This document shows, piece by piece, positions 10,729 to 22,440 of a stretch of 64,000 nucleotides of DNA (within the stretch, counting starts at the first letter, position 1; each line of letters opens with the position of its first letter). The stretch lies in assembly GCA_963681505.1 (NCBI GenBank), contig OY811972.1:3304163-3368162 (forward strand), given 5' to 3'. Below the pieces are notes generated by a model. It worked only from the letters and a program-made list of their open reading frames with translations, did not search any database and was not told the origin of the DNA. The stretch comes from Eunapius fragilis. Its lineage: Eukaryota > Porifera > Demospongiae > Spongillida > Spongillidae. Made by a program: the position numbers and the translations under genes.

Positions 10729-11985
10729 TTACAACAATTCCATTGTTTCAATTCTACAGATGAGTTTCTTTATCACTTGATTCATATAATGGGATAGGAG
10801 ATTGAAGTTTGTTTCAGGTGTTCCTGGTTCATCATCCCATGCTGGTGATGGTAGTGTAGTGGCATCATTTTGTGATGTACTTGCTTCTGTTTGGGTTGCA
10901 GGTTTGTCAGCTCGAACTGTTTCCTTTGTACATCTCATTTCCCTAGCTATATGCCGCTTAACATAAGTGGCACGTTCCTCTTCCTCACCTGTACATCAAT
11001 CCACAACTGGAATAGAATTTCTTAATTCTGCAATGGCCATTTCATCACCAGCTTGCAACCTTCCTGTTTTTATGGCCTCCTTAACTGCCTAGTCTCGATC
11101 TTATTAATCACGTAGCCTAGTTCGTCTAAGTGGATGCACTATGTATCTCACAAATGTGAGTCTGCTTCTTTTAAGAGAATTGCGCCTTGTCTCCTTTTTG
11201 GCTGGATCTCCCTCCTTCAGCATTTCTGTTCCTCGCCTTAAAGTGTAGTACTGCTACATTGTTCAAAATGAAATACAAAGTAAGCTATGCATGGTTTCCT
11301 AGCTTCATTACATGTGTACCGGGTGGTTAATCATTTATTGCAAGGCACTGTGTACTTAATAATATTCATCCGCAAGCCCTCCTCTACAGATGCAATCAGT
11401 GAATCCTTCAAGGTGGTGTCCAAATCAGCCCACATTTTCGACGTAAAGTTCTCCTTCACAGCACTTGCATGCTCATGAAATGCGTCTTGAAGTATGGGCT
11501 AACAATTGTTATGCATCACGAGTGGAACAACGTCTTTTGCGCGCACTTCATTTGCATCTCCCTGTGCCTCTGCAGCTGACAAAGACTTAGACGTCCACGC
11601 TATGAGTAATGAGAATGAGGCATGTAATGATGTTCTCGGCCATCCATTACATGAGCAGCAGTGCCAAGGCTAAATCACGAAATGAGTATGGACAGTGCAT
11701 GCGCTGATAATAAACCGATTTTTATAGAAGCTGGCATACATGCAGATTTGTACCCGGGAATCGGTCGGTCTTTGTTCGTACAAATACATGTATAGTACTA
11801 CAAACTGCGCAACTGAACTTACAGATGTGCATATCCTCCAGTCTTATCTCCAGTGTGTCTACCTTGTCTGCAATCACTTCGAGTTGAAATACAGTATCTT
11901 TAAGTATTCTAACTTGATCACGAAGCTGTGTCACGCCTTCTTCTACATGGCTGCCCTTGGAGCCAAGGTCAACATATATGGCTGA
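10729..11985 (-). pseudogene. Decayed multi-exon gene of unknown family
   Basis: On the minus strand three coding-like blocks follow each other. A coiled-coil segment (about 11950-11823, QLRDQVRILKDTVFQLEVI) ends at a good donor (GTAAGTTC). A second block at about 11565-11335 carries one stop. A third, about 11235-10729, reads MLKEGDPAKKETRRNSLK through AVKEAIKTGRLQAGDEMAIA to a Ser/Thr-rich tail and contains several in-frame stops (two adjacent near 11105, and others near 11090 and 11000). Amino-acid periodicity and charged composition look like real former protein. The layout (coiled coil, basic block, acidic C terminus) resembles transposon-associated regulatory proteins, but I cannot name the family. 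Confidence 0.55.
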
Positions 11986-12077
11986 CGACTAGGAAGCTCT
12001 GAATCTCATGCATTACATGAGAGGAACGAATTCCATGAAGAGGGGGTGCAGATATCTTTCTAAGTTTGCAAGCTTGA

Positions 12078-12535
12078 GTTTTTCGGGAGGAGGAGGAGGA
12101 GGAGGAGGGGGAGGGGGAGGAGGGGGAGGAGGAGGAGGAGGAGGAGGGGGAGGGGGAGGAGGGGGAGGAGGAGGAGGAGGAGGAGGAGGGGGAGGGGGAG
12201 GAGGGGGAGGAGGAGGAGGAGGAGGAGGGGGAGGGGGAGGAGGAGGAGGAGGAGGAGGGGGAGGGGGAGGAGGGGGAGGAGGAGGAGGAGGAGGAGGAGG
12301 AGGGGGAGGAGGGGGAGGAGGAGGAGGAGGAGGAGGGGGAGGGGGAGGAGGGGGAGGAGGAGGAGGAGGAGGAGGGGGAGGGGGAGGAGGGGGAGGAGGA
12401 GGAGGAGGAGGAGGGGGAGGGGAGGGGGAGGAGGGGAGGGGAGGGGAGGAGGAGGATGGGGGGAGGAGGAGGGGGAGGGGAGGGGAGAGGGTCGGGGAGG
12501 AAGAGGAGGAGGAGGGAGGGGAGGAGGAGAATGGC
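12078..12535 (+). repeat. 450-bp polypurine GGA/GGGGGA tract
   Basis: Almost uninterrupted purines on the plus strand, built from GGA triplets with GGGGGA interruptions in a loose higher-order unit of about 40 bp. Such tracts can form triplex or G-quadruplex structures. The apparent long glycine and proline ORFs here are translations of the repeat, not genes. Confidence 0.95.
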
Positions 12536-12539
12536 GGCG

Positions 12540-12785
12540 AATAACAGTTGGACCGGGTACGAGACGTGGGCACGAGTATTTTTGTTCTCTAAAAACGCGC
12601 GCTGTTGTGACACAGAATCAGAACCAATGCAAAACTGTTCTTATTTGTGTCATCGTTCGATAGCGACAAAGAGGGAAATGATCCGATTCACCGTCGTCCC
12701 TCCCAGACGCGAGTCACGTTTTTTTAATGACTTCATTATACGGCATCAATCCTATATGGAACCTGCTTCCGCAGGTTCCGAATTC
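12540..12785 (-). mobile_element. Hairpin-ended repeat family, copy 1 (5' part)
   Basis: Reading the minus strand from 12785, the copy starts with a 22-nt hairpin (12758-12779; 9-bp stem GGAACCTGC, loop GGAA). Then come ATATAGGATTG, a T/A-rich motif and a body ending in AGAGAACAAAAATACTCGTG and CGTACCCGGTCC. The same order occurs at 25305 and 56772. The GGA tract follows exactly where the other copies carry a short TTC microsatellite. Confidence 0.7.
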
Positions 12786-12995
12786 ATCTGTAAAAATGAT
12801 GTCTTGTTTTTCTCTATGTATAAGCAGAGAGATCACGGAAAGTTAGTGATCATTATGGTCGTGTAATGGTGCTCAATTTTTCATGCGCTTCTTCTCGGCC
12901 AAAAGTTGCCCAGATTTAGACGAGGTAAAAAAATAAAGACGCTGAGTGGTATTAATGCTACGGTGGGGTCTACTTGTGCAGGGTTCATCGAAGGG

Positions 12996-12997
12996 GT

Positions 12998-13051
<54 letters not shown>

Positions 13052-13072
13052 GCGCGCGTGTGCGCGCGTGCG
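12996..13072 (+). repeat. TG microsatellite
   Basis: A TG dinucleotide run with GC-rich interruptions near its 3' end. Confidence 0.95.
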
Positions 13073-13387
13073 TTGCTTAAATCAGACAGGTCAAGACAAA
13101 TCGGCAAAATTATATCGACTCTAAGGTGGATTTGCGTCTTGTGGTTCCGTTGTCTTCGTACTTGGATTGTGCCAGATTTGAGAATAAAGGTACGTACATT
13201 TGGTACTGCATGCGTTTGAAATGACATTTCGTTACAGTATACAGGTTATTTATCTGGAAGAGCTGTCACAGAACTGTGTACACTTATCAAATAATCTTGA
13301 TGTGAAATTCATTTCGATTTCCTCGCGCTCCTCTTAGATGCTTCCACAAGCGAACGTTGTAGTTATTATGTGTTTCTGTTGTTTTTA

Positions 13388-14545
13388 AAAATCAGAATTA
13401 TATATATATATATATATTTCAAACTATGTGATCAATTTAATTTAGTGGCATGCATAGTATAATTTGGTAGCTTTAATAATCATGGTGTAATACACATTTC
13501 CCTTATCGGTAATTACGGCTAATGATTGACAGAAAATTTCGTTAATGCGGTAATTTCTATCCTCAGGAAAGCTACCGATTTATTGTATTTAATTGTGGTT
13601 TAAGTTACCCAAAACATTGCGGAAATGTATTCATTTCGCCCCTTGATAGGGGAAACCACGGCGCATGTTATAGATTGACTATCTTTAGATATTGCACTAC
13701 ATGTATGAAGATATATACTATCTGTAGATATTATTTCCATCACCCCAGCTAGACCCATATTAAATCAGTATTTTATCTTATAATAGCATGCAACGAAGGG
13801 CGCCAAAAAGGAATTTACGCAAGGGTAGGGCCGAAGGCCCCTTAGGGTGTTCGGGTTATGGGGACCCCAACTTTTCACCCCCTAACCGAATCCGTTAGCA
13901 AATTGCACCCGTCCCTCCCTCCCGACACTCTTCATTGGATATATTTTTAGGGCTCCCTCTACGGTCGACGCCATCTTGTGGACGAGGGCGCCTGCGGCGC
14001 CATACTAACCTTCCTATTAGCAGCAGTAATTGCGCCTGGGGCATCTCGCATACATTGAGATACATGCTAGAATAACTTTTAAAGGTTTAAAATAGATAAT
14101 CTTAAAAATGTGACTCGCGTTTAGCGGGACACAGCCGAGAGTTGGGTCACTTATCTTTTAACGGACAATTCCTAAGACCCGTTTTTCATGGTTCCACCTT
14201 CAATTCGTGTACGTTCCTTCAATACGAGCTCTACTGTCCCTGCCCCTCCAGTCCTCCGATATGGCGAAAAAATCATCGTTCTCGAACGAGTTCTTGAATA
14301 GACCTAGAGCATCTAGGATGGTTCCTACTTCGGTCAGCTCTTAAAGATAAGATAGCATTCAGCACACGGTGGCAAAAAATAAATAAATAAGAATACTCAC
14401 CAGCAGAAGTAGAAAACGAAAAGTGTAAACACATTTAAAAAAAGACAGCACTTAGGAAAAACAGCACTTTCATCTTAATCGCTGACAGCTTGCTTGCTAT
14501 TACAGCCGCTCACAAATAAGGCCACGCGCAAATAATCCAATTAAA
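13388..14545. repeat. Duplicated segment, copy 1 (with about 525 bp extra)
   Basis: 13388-13767 and 14294-14545 match 24269-24690 and 24690-24945 closely, in the same order and orientation. The intervening 13768-14293 has no counterpart in the second copy. Within that extra piece, 14105-14160 resembles the body of the hairpin-ended family (GACTCGCGTTTAGCGGGACA). The pair is probably an old dispersed repeat in which one copy gained, or the other lost, this block. Confidence 0.85.
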
Positions 14546-16979
14546 CCACGTCAGTCGACATATAATACGACCGAGTCACGTGACTTTTAAAGGGGCGGAT
14601 TTAGTACGACACCATTTTCCGCATTGTCTATATATACCCTGGCACACAAGAACAACTATATATGCATCTACAGAGGTAGATTTACAGGGTCCATGGCCCA
14701 TCCGTACTGTGGCTAAGCCGCTTTCTGTTACAAGGTGTTTCCGCACTGGCAAAGGTATAAAGCGGGCAGATCAGCATTGTGGCCGTGAATGAATTCAATC
14801 AGCAAGTACAGTAACCCGTATCACTGATTATTGACCACAATGCTGATTGATCCGGTTTGTCTTTGGAACGCCTTTATGTACCACTCGTGGATTTGCAAGC
14901 CGCCAGATAACGCAGCAAAAAAATTTCCGCGCGTCCCTCCTCTCATCAATTTCGTACTCCACTCAGTGTACTTACTCAACTGTTATGCACTAAGACAATA
15001 ATCGGGATTTGACAGCGTGCAGTGGTTAGGTTGGGGCGGGTATGTGACATTATTATGCACAGGCAACGTTCTCGATCGAAATCGAGAATATTCTGATTGT
15101 AGAACGGTGGGAGTGATCGCATGCAAGTTTTTTAAAATTAATCTACGAAACAGTGTTGATCAAGACAGAAAAAGTGAGCGGGTTTCAGTACAAGCTAAGT
15201 GACTACTGCTTCCCTCCTCCCATTATGTGATCTGACGTATATGTAGCCTATATAGTCACGCGAAGGTGAACACAGAATACAGTAATGCATGATCTGTTGT
15301 AATGTTTGTTGCTAATGTCTACAATCCAAGGTCACCTGACTTGAGTGACCCCCATGAGGAAATGTGTCACTGCGTGAAAAGGTTAACTCTTCGAATGCCA
15401 TTGATATACATGATGCTTCATGCTCTTTCAACTCTTCAGTAATTATCATTATAGCAAGCCTTGATTATACAAACATGTGTACAGCCACGACTCCATCCTA
15501 TGGAGGAGGACTTAATAGTTTCATACGTTTAGTACGGCAGGAAGAAAGATTCTTGAAGTCCGCCACGCAAAAACACTCGCGGTAATGCCGTTTTCACATT
15601 TTCGTTACCTTGCACTGCATATCGTGAGAATTGATTACATGTATTCAACCATAATTTAAAACCATTTTCACAAAGTTTCATACAGTTTTTACGCATTTAT
15701 TGTAACGCTTTAGAGGGAATATGTTATAAAAAAAAATCTGTACCTCTTACGCGATAATGCAATGACGTTTCGAGCCAATGGTATGTCTGTTTTAGATACA
15801 AAAAAATGCAACGTGCCTCATAATGGTACATGGAGTGAAATCTCCACTCAAAACCAAGCAATCCTATCTCAAGGGAATTAATCATTTATCGGTTTGCCCC
15901 AAAATAGACTAAATTTCCCCGCGTTTCTCGTGGATGCGGTGTTAAAATAATTCTAAGCACTTATTATTGTTATGCAGCTAGCTGTGTGTAGTGAGTGTTC
16001 AAAAATAACGATGAACCAAAACACCATCTTATTATGATTGCATATCACTGCGCGCATTTAATAAACGCTTGGAGAGGGCTAAATGTGCGTTTAATTAGAT
16101 TCCCGTACAGGTTGGACGGTGAAGTTTAAAAAAATATCATGACTGCGTTAATAATCATGAGTGCACGCTTTGTGATATGCACGGATGCATGACTGAATTC
16201 GAATGCGTAATTTGTAATCACCCGCGTGCGGACGGCCGAATTGCTGTGTAATAAGAGTAATATGCAGCCAGTAGCGACTCCTGGCTGCTGGAGGAAAGGT
16301 CTCGGTCTCCCGTATCTTTTGTGCTCTTTGTGTGTAAGGTTGGAAATTACTTGAATGTGATAAGATCGACGAGACGTCTCGGCGAGAACAAATTGCTATG
16401 CACCATTTTGCGTGGCAAAACCGCTATGCATTTTTTCTTATTCCCTGTCGCATATATAATTAAATACCACGGTACCTTAATTGGGGTCGAGGCAGCGAAA
16501 AGGGACCTAGCGCATATTTTTTCAAGTTTTCAAATTATTTCATATTCAAAGAGACACCTATGTCCTCTACAACTTTTTTCTTACGCACTGGAATTAGCCT
16601 GTCCATCATGGAGTTACATGCAGGGTCCTGAAATTTTAATTACGGGTACGTTTTTATTGCGCGCATGCTCTTTATCTTTAGGCGTGCGCAACGTCTCGTA
16701 GTACACAGCAAATCGACCGCTGCCCTTCATTCGAACGCATGCTCAAAAGCAACGTGTGGGAATACATGTAAGGCGGATTAAGTCACCCCGGCCGGCAGGG
16801 GCCGTATACCGGGAGAGGCCGGGTGGGTTGTCTCATCATGTACATTGTCGGATCCGCCCACGCTGGAAAAATAATGCAATTATACCGCGCGTGATGTGCA
16901 TACTTCCTAATTCCACAGCTATAAGACTTTATGCCACCAAACCATGAACTCATTTATTTACTTAAAATTGCAATAGGAT
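14546..16979. other. Intergenic, no gene recognised
   Basis: Only short ORFs. A small inverted repeat (GATCAGCATTGTGG near 14768 and its complement near 14838) is the only structure I noticed. Confidence 0.45.
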
Positions 16980-17038
16980 TAACGGTATTCCTCCAGTACT
17001 TGGCATGGCCCGATGAAGTATTGGAGGAATACCGTTTA
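16980..17038. repeat. Short near-perfect hairpin upstream of the DUF4419 gene
   Basis: Arms of 21 nt (AACGGTATTCCTCCAGTACTT and its complement, differing at one position that would be a G-U pair in RNA) flank a loop of about 15 nt. It ends about 65 bp before the downstream start codon. It could be a tiny foldback element, a small-RNA precursor or a regulatory cruciform. Confidence 0.7.
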
Positions 17039-17101
17039 TTCCAAATCAACGCATAAATATGACACCATCGTTTTGTGCATCTGGTTTAGGAAAGAATTGA
17101 A

Positions 17102-18172
17102 ATGAGTGGCAGCAAGAGAACGTTTACTGTCGACGATGTCGCCCGCGAAACCAAGCCCTTGGAACAGATCACTGTAAGAGAAGCGGTGACCGAACGAATC
17201 AAGGTAAAATGCGAAGCTGCGTTTGACGCGACACGCCCCCTAGTGATATCCGATTGTCACGAGAACAAGTTCTTTGCAGCCGTACACACGGCGTACGAGC
17301 ATCACTACCCGCTGGTCCTCACACCCGATGCTATATGGATGTGCATAGCGCAGGGGTTCGCCCAACACGTCACGCTGAACGCCGAGAAGTTGCGGCACCA
17401 TTTCGTGTCTCACGAGGGGAAGGAGGAGTTAGTGGTGAGGTGCGACCGCTTTGTCAAGGGCGCGGCTTCTAACCCTTGGCCGGAGGTGTTCGAGCAATTC
17501 TCGGCCCAAATCAAGGCCTCGGTGGGCGAGAAAGTGTACGGTAATTTAACACCGTCGTTCACGACCACGGGCCCCGTAGAACGGGCAGCCGCTCAATTGG
17601 TCGTCATGGACACGTTCAAGGAGTACTTCCAATATCGTTGCTGCACTTCGTGCGGCATCCCGGAGATCACGTTGGAGGGAACTCCTGAGGATTGGGGCGC
17701 CCTGCGGGAGATGGCCGCGGCCCTTGACGCCTACGAACTATCATGGTGGACCGACTCGCTGGAGCCCGTGTTGGACCAGTTCGTCGAGGCCGCCTCGGGC
17801 AGAGTAGATCAGGAGTTCTGGTCGTCTATCTACAAGCTGGTCGATCCCGGGTCCGGAGGTCCCTACATAACGGGATGGATTACGGTACTTTTTCCGTATA
17901 TTTCGGAGCAGAGGAGCACGTTTCTGGACTTGTGGAAGACGAAAGGACGTCGGCGGTTCTATGGAATGACGAGCGACCATTTCCCTCCAGGCCTTGCCTC
18001 CACCCCCTTCGTATGGACATACTACGAAACAGATTACGCGATGCATTTTTATGCCGGGTTCATGGCCGTAAGCCAAGACCCCATAACGCTCGCTCTTCGA
18101 CCCGAAATAGGATGGGCGGTCGCTGACGACAGCGAGAATCAGCAGAGTATTAAGGGTTTACGTAAACGTTAG
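17102..18172 (+). CDS. DUF4419-family protein
   Basis: An intronless 356-residue protein whose whole length fits the DUF4419 family, whose biochemical function is unknown. Recognisable family motifs are the N-terminal block YPLVLTPDAIWMCIAQGFAQ (about residues 69-88), FVSHEGKEEL, the NPWPEVFEQF segment, FTTTGPVE (about 152-159), and CGIPEITLEGTPEDWGAL, followed by a tryptophan- and aromatic-rich C-terminal half. I see no signal peptide or membrane span, so it is probably cytosolic. Its G+C content looks clearly higher than that of the AT-rich flanks (judged by eye). The ATG at 17102 is the first in frame and fits the family length. No partner gene is adjacent. Confidence 0.85.
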   Translation: MSGSKRTFTVDDVARETKPLEQITVREAVTERIKVKCEAAFDATRPLVISDCHENKFFAAVHTAYEHHYPLVLTPDAIWMCIAQGFAQHVTLNAEKLRHHFVSHEGKEELVVRCDRFVKGAASNPWPEVFEQFSAQIKASVGEKVYGNLTPSFTTTGPVERAAAQLVVMDTFKEYFQYRCCTSCGIPEITLEGTPEDWGALREMAAALDAYELSWWTDSLEPVLDQFVEAASGRVDQEFWSSIYKLVDPGSGGPYITGWITVLFPYISEQRSTFLDLWKTKGRRRFYGMTSDHFPPGLASTPFVWTYYETDYAMHFYAGFMAVSQDPITLALRPEIGWAVADDSENQQSIKGLRKR

Positions 18173-18413
18173 AACTAATACAGCAAATTAGGGTAGTGTG
18201 TACTTTGTGTCCATAACGGCTGGGTTCTTAGAATTGCATAGGATCGTGAATTTTTGTACACTTGTTGCATTGCATGTTAGTACTTGTGCAAAAATTATTG
18301 CGCGTTGAAAACAGTAACACCAAACACTGCGTTTTCCCATCACCCCTGTGAAATAACTTGAACCAATAGATGTTTAAGATGATGCATTTAGCAATGGATG
18401 TGAAAGTTTAGAT

Positions 18414-21400
18414 TCAATGTTTCCGTAGCAACCCCACGGCAAAGAGGGCAGCTGCTCCCATGGCAACAGCTGCTCCAGCCACTGCGGCTCCTCCAAGGAT
18501 TCGCAGGCTATCTAAAAGTGAAAGGGGAACAACGGTTATGTAATGGCTTGCCTCTTTCATAAGGCTATCATGTATTACTTTGACATCACCACCTTATAAG
18601 GTCATGCTTCTGACATACACCCACGCAAAAAGGAGAGGGGCAAGGCCATCACATTCCACTGTCAACAAACAGCCATATCAGGGACACTGCAACCTCAAGT
18701 ACTCCACAGGAGCTAATATATACAGTGGGTACATCCTTCCATTATAGCTAACACAACCCTCACATGCCATGATAGCTAACTCATGATGCCTCCAATGATA
18801 GCTAACACATCCATTCCATGATAGCTAGCACATCCCTCCCATGATAGCTAATACATCCCTCCCATGATATGATAGCTAACATATCCCTCCCATGATAGCT
18901 AACACATCCCTCACATGTCATGATAACTACTCCCATGATAGGTAACACATCCATCCCATGATAGGTAACACATCCATCCCATGATAGGTAACACATCCCT
19001 CCCATGATAGCTAACACATCCCTCACATGTCATGATAACTACTCCCATGATAGGTAACACATCCATCCCATGATAGGTAACACATCCCTCCCATGATAGC
19101 TAACACATCCCTCACATGTCATGATAACTACTCCCATGATAGGTAACACATCCATCCCATGATAGGTAACACATCCCTCCCATGATAGCTAACACATCCC
19201 TCCCATTGTAGCTAACACATCCCTAACATGATAGCTAACACATCCCACACATGTCATGATAGCTATGATAGCTAACACATCCCCCACATTACACCTCTGA
19301 ACTAATTCTTGTCGATAAGTGCTTTCAACTGCTTTGTTTTCTGTAATGCAGTCAGTAGCAGCTGTATAGTTCTGAGTGTGTGTGGTGTTTGTTTATCATG
19401 TGATGTTATGTGATGTGTCATGTAATGCATGTGTTATAATGATGCAACATGTTGGCCGTTTCAGGGGCACCCCCCCCCCCCCCACTCCCCCGGCCAAATA
19501 TGAAATCATTATGACTAATATGTTGTGTGTGTGTGTGTGTGTGTGTGCGTGTGTGCACGCACGCACACAAACACGTGAACTGTATTTAGTACCATTACAT
19601 GTACATGTACACTGATTAATACATGATGTGGCTGAGCTAATTAAAGAAGTTGGGTACAAGTAGTAGTTTTTTTTGGTTTGTTTGGAGTTTCGTAACACTA
19701 GAAGCATTGACTTGGCAGCAACCCATCACTGGGTGCATGTCGTGTTCAAAATGGCACACATTGACCCCTCTCAGTGATGACCACCCCCTATTTGATGACC
19801 ACCTTCTAAGTAATATTCTAAATAATGACCACCAATGATGCCACGGTCAGCTATTATTGCTCCGGTCAAGTTCACGGAGGAATAGTGAGGTCGCGTATTT
19901 CACCAATACGGTCACATTGACTGCCTGGATACAAGACAGTCCCGGTTGATGTCTGGTTACAATTAACGGCAAAAATTAAATTTTTATGCATTAAAAGTTT
20001 ATTACATCACAAAAAGATGCATCCACCACTCTCTTAATCAAATTAATTAAAGGCTTATGCACAATAAACTCATGTTTTGTCTTGTCTTAGCGATGAGCAT
20101 TTGCATATACATTCATGATTACATCACCACTATTATTGTTGGTACCAACAATTAACGAACTTTTATATTTTAACTAAAAATACTATACAGTAACAATTAT
20201 TATTACTACCTTGCAGTCATAGTCCATGCTGTTACAATATTTGTAGTATTTTTAAGTTGTTTCGTTGAGTTGTTAATAAACGTACACAGGTTTCTTTGTA
20301 ATTTTGAAATCAACACACATATTTTTCAAGATCCGAACACAATCATAATACACATCAATGTGATTAGGACACAGTATTGGCCAAAATAAACATCACAGTT
20401 CGTCTTCGTACTACGATGGTTGCACTATGCAGTACGATCGAATAAAACTTTTCAAAAACTATTCAGCCGACCATCGGCACCTTCATGTGTTAATAGTGTA
20501 ACAATTTAGCGGAACGTCATATCATCGTGCTTGCGCACGCAACTTCGTTTTAATAAGGCTAGAGGAGCTATGGATTAGGACGCTTCAAAAGTCTCGAGAA
20601 AGCAACAGTGCGCTGTAGTTTCATCGTCAGCGCGCATTTGCTCTTCGACATTACAATCCATTGGTCGAAAACAAGGTTCCGGTCGATTATCCAAAGTGAC
20701 GGCTGAAATCGAATCGACCGGACCCTTGTTTTCGACCAATCGGTTGTGTTTCCTCATAGGGTAGCGCAGGGTATAGTCGGCAATGGGGAGTGGTCGGCAA
20801 CCGCACTTTCAACACAATACAGAGACTTCTAGAAGACTTTTCAGTATTTCAAAAAAGAATAAGAGCCATCCTTCTGGGTTGTCTTAGGAGGCAGTAAGTA
20901 TAGTTCAATGCAACCACGTTCCTTTTAAATAATAACACATCGGGTGCCGAACACTACCGCATGCCGATTACTACCTACGCTACCCTACCTGTACCTTTTA
21001 AGAAAGAGATACACGTTTTCCCGCGTACAAGGTAGTTTCTCCTCCTTCAGCATTTTGCTAATTGTCGACGTCTTGTATACTTTGCGGGCAAGAAATATAA
21101 GCCGAAGCTTCAAATTGTCCCTGTAACCATGAATATTAAAGCAGTTTAAATTAGAGCGCATGTGGGAGAACGCTAAAAAGACGATGACGCACGGATTACT
21201 ATCGATGTGATAACCAGTTACAACAGTTTAAACTACACGGAGCCAAACGATCTTAATGAGGGAAGCCATATCTTCATCGCACCATCGTAGTACGATGACG
21301 AACTGTGATGTTTATTTTGACCGATACTGTAGATAAGATTAATTAATAGTTAGTACCATCAATAGTGGTGATGTAATCCACCTCAGTGTGCAACGTTGGT

Positions 21401-22274
21401 ACTGAATACGAGACTAACTCTCCTGCATACATGTATAGATTCCATTTGTGGCAATCGGAATGGGGTGACATTTCACAGCCAGGAGTTGATAAATTTTGTA
21501 CCGCTGGGATGAATCACACCCTCGGCTTCTCACGGGTTCCCAACCCTCAGTTATTCAACAACAAAAAAGGTAAGGTTCCATGCCAATTTTCTTTATGGCT
21601 GACTGGCAGCGATCGCAATATTTTTTGGCGGCCCACAGTTATTACCTCAATATACTGATGGTTAAGTAGAATCACAAACTAATCCACTTATTTTCTTTTT
21701 CCTGACGATCATGAATGCATTCAAGCCAACCATATCGCCTAGTTCGACGGTTTTGACAGATGACCACCCTCTATGTGATGACTACTCCTAAGTGTTGACC
21801 ATTAACACAAGGATGATCACTGAGCAGTTAATAATGTACCAAGCAATGATATTCTTCTCTCTCACTTCCCTTATCTCCCCTTCCCTCACTTCTCTCTGCT
21901 TCTCCCTTCTTCCCTAGATCCCTCCTCCCTCCTTCTCCCACCCTCCTTTTCTTCCTTCTCTATCCCTCCTCTCCCACCTTCCTTCCTTCTCTCCCTTCTC
22001 CCTCTCTCTCTCCCTTCTCACTCCCTCCCCTCCCTCCTCCCTGCCTCCTTCTTTCCCACCTCCCCTTCTCCTTCCCTCCTCCCTTCTCCCTCCCTCCTCT
22101 CCCTTTACCCTCCCTCCTCTCCCTTCTTCCTCCCTCCTCTTCCTTCTCCCACCCTCCACTCTCTTCTCCCTCCCTTCTCCCTACTCTATACTTACCTACT
22201 CACCTCTATTTTGTAATACCCAATGGCCATGTAGTACAGGAAGTCCCTCTGGTCCCTGCCCTTCTTCACCAGCT
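18414..22274 (-). CDS. FIS1-like mitochondrial fission protein, partial three-exon model (possible pseudogene)
   Basis: FIS1 is a tail-anchored outer-mitochondrial-membrane adaptor for fission, with a TPR-like helical domain. Three minus-strand exons fit it. Exon 22274-22204 encodes VKKGRDQRDFLYYMAIGYYK, the conserved TPR helix, bounded by TTCCAG and GAG|GTGAGT. Exon 19340-19295 encodes TKQLKALIDK, matching the segment before the membrane anchor. Exon 18511-18414 encodes a Gly/Ala-rich membrane span ending GLLRKH and stop, a typical tail anchor with basic end, after an acceptor CTTTTAG. Phases agree for the last junction. In the middle exon an in-frame TAG follows LIDKN. I could not find the exon for the intervening helix or the N terminus. 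It is either a damaged gene or an assembly or base-call error. Confidence 0.5.
18720..19290. repeat. Minisatellite, about 24-bp unit
   Basis: Tandem copies of CATGATAGCTAACACATCCC with variants (GGTAACACATCC, TCATGATAACTACTCC), arranged in a longer repeating order. It lies between the last two exons of the FIS1-like gene, i.e. in its intron. Confidence 0.95.
19522..19575. repeat. TG/CA microsatellite
   Basis: A TG run turning into a CACGCACGCACA run, just downstream of a C run at 19471-19482. Confidence 0.9.
20117..21378. mobile_element. Nested inverted-repeat element with inner TIRs
   Basis: The outer arms (GATTACATCACCACTATT at 20117 and its complement ending near 21378) enclose inner inverted repeats of about 60 bp. 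These begin CAGTATTGGCCAAAATAAAC at 20372 and end as the complement at 21329. Inside is a further hairpin at 20658-20742 (arms ATTGGTCGAAAACAAGG and CCGGTCGATT). No transposase is encoded and no target duplication was evident, so this is a non-autonomous foldback-type element in the FIS1-like gene region. Confidence 0.7.
21845..22185. repeat. Polypyrimidine low-complexity tract
   Basis: About 340 bp of C and T with few purines (TCCCTCC/TTCTCCC motifs) directly downstream of the first recognised FIS1-like exon, i.e. within the intron. Confidence 0.9.
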
Positions 22275-22319
22275 CTGGAAGCATGCATATAGGCCTACTT
22301 ACACATGCACAAACCACAC

Positions 22320-22440
22320 GTGGTCACACGCATACACACATACGCACATACACACGTATACACACACGCACGCACACACACACACGCACACACACACGCA
22401 CGCACACACTTACACACACACACACACACAACACACACCC
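22320..22440. repeat. CA microsatellite
   Basis: Imperfect CA/CG-interrupted dinucleotide run. Confidence 0.9.

Noticed and set aside
12008..12613. Long glycine- or proline/serine-rich ORFs over the GGA tract
   Set aside because: All are six-frame translations of a pure purine repeat, with no codon signal outside the repeat.
16321..16701. A 126-residue plus-strand ORF
   Set aside because: No motif, signal or splice support, and composition like the surrounding non-coding DNA.
17102..18172. Bacterial contamination around the DUF4419 gene
   Set aside because: The flanking AT-rich sequence is continuous with the local minisatellites and the FIS1-like exons, and no other bacterial gene is adjacent.
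21386..21658. A 90-residue plus-strand ORF with a donor-like site
   Set aside because: A GTAAGG donor follows an A run, but no domain or partner exon was found; too weak to call.
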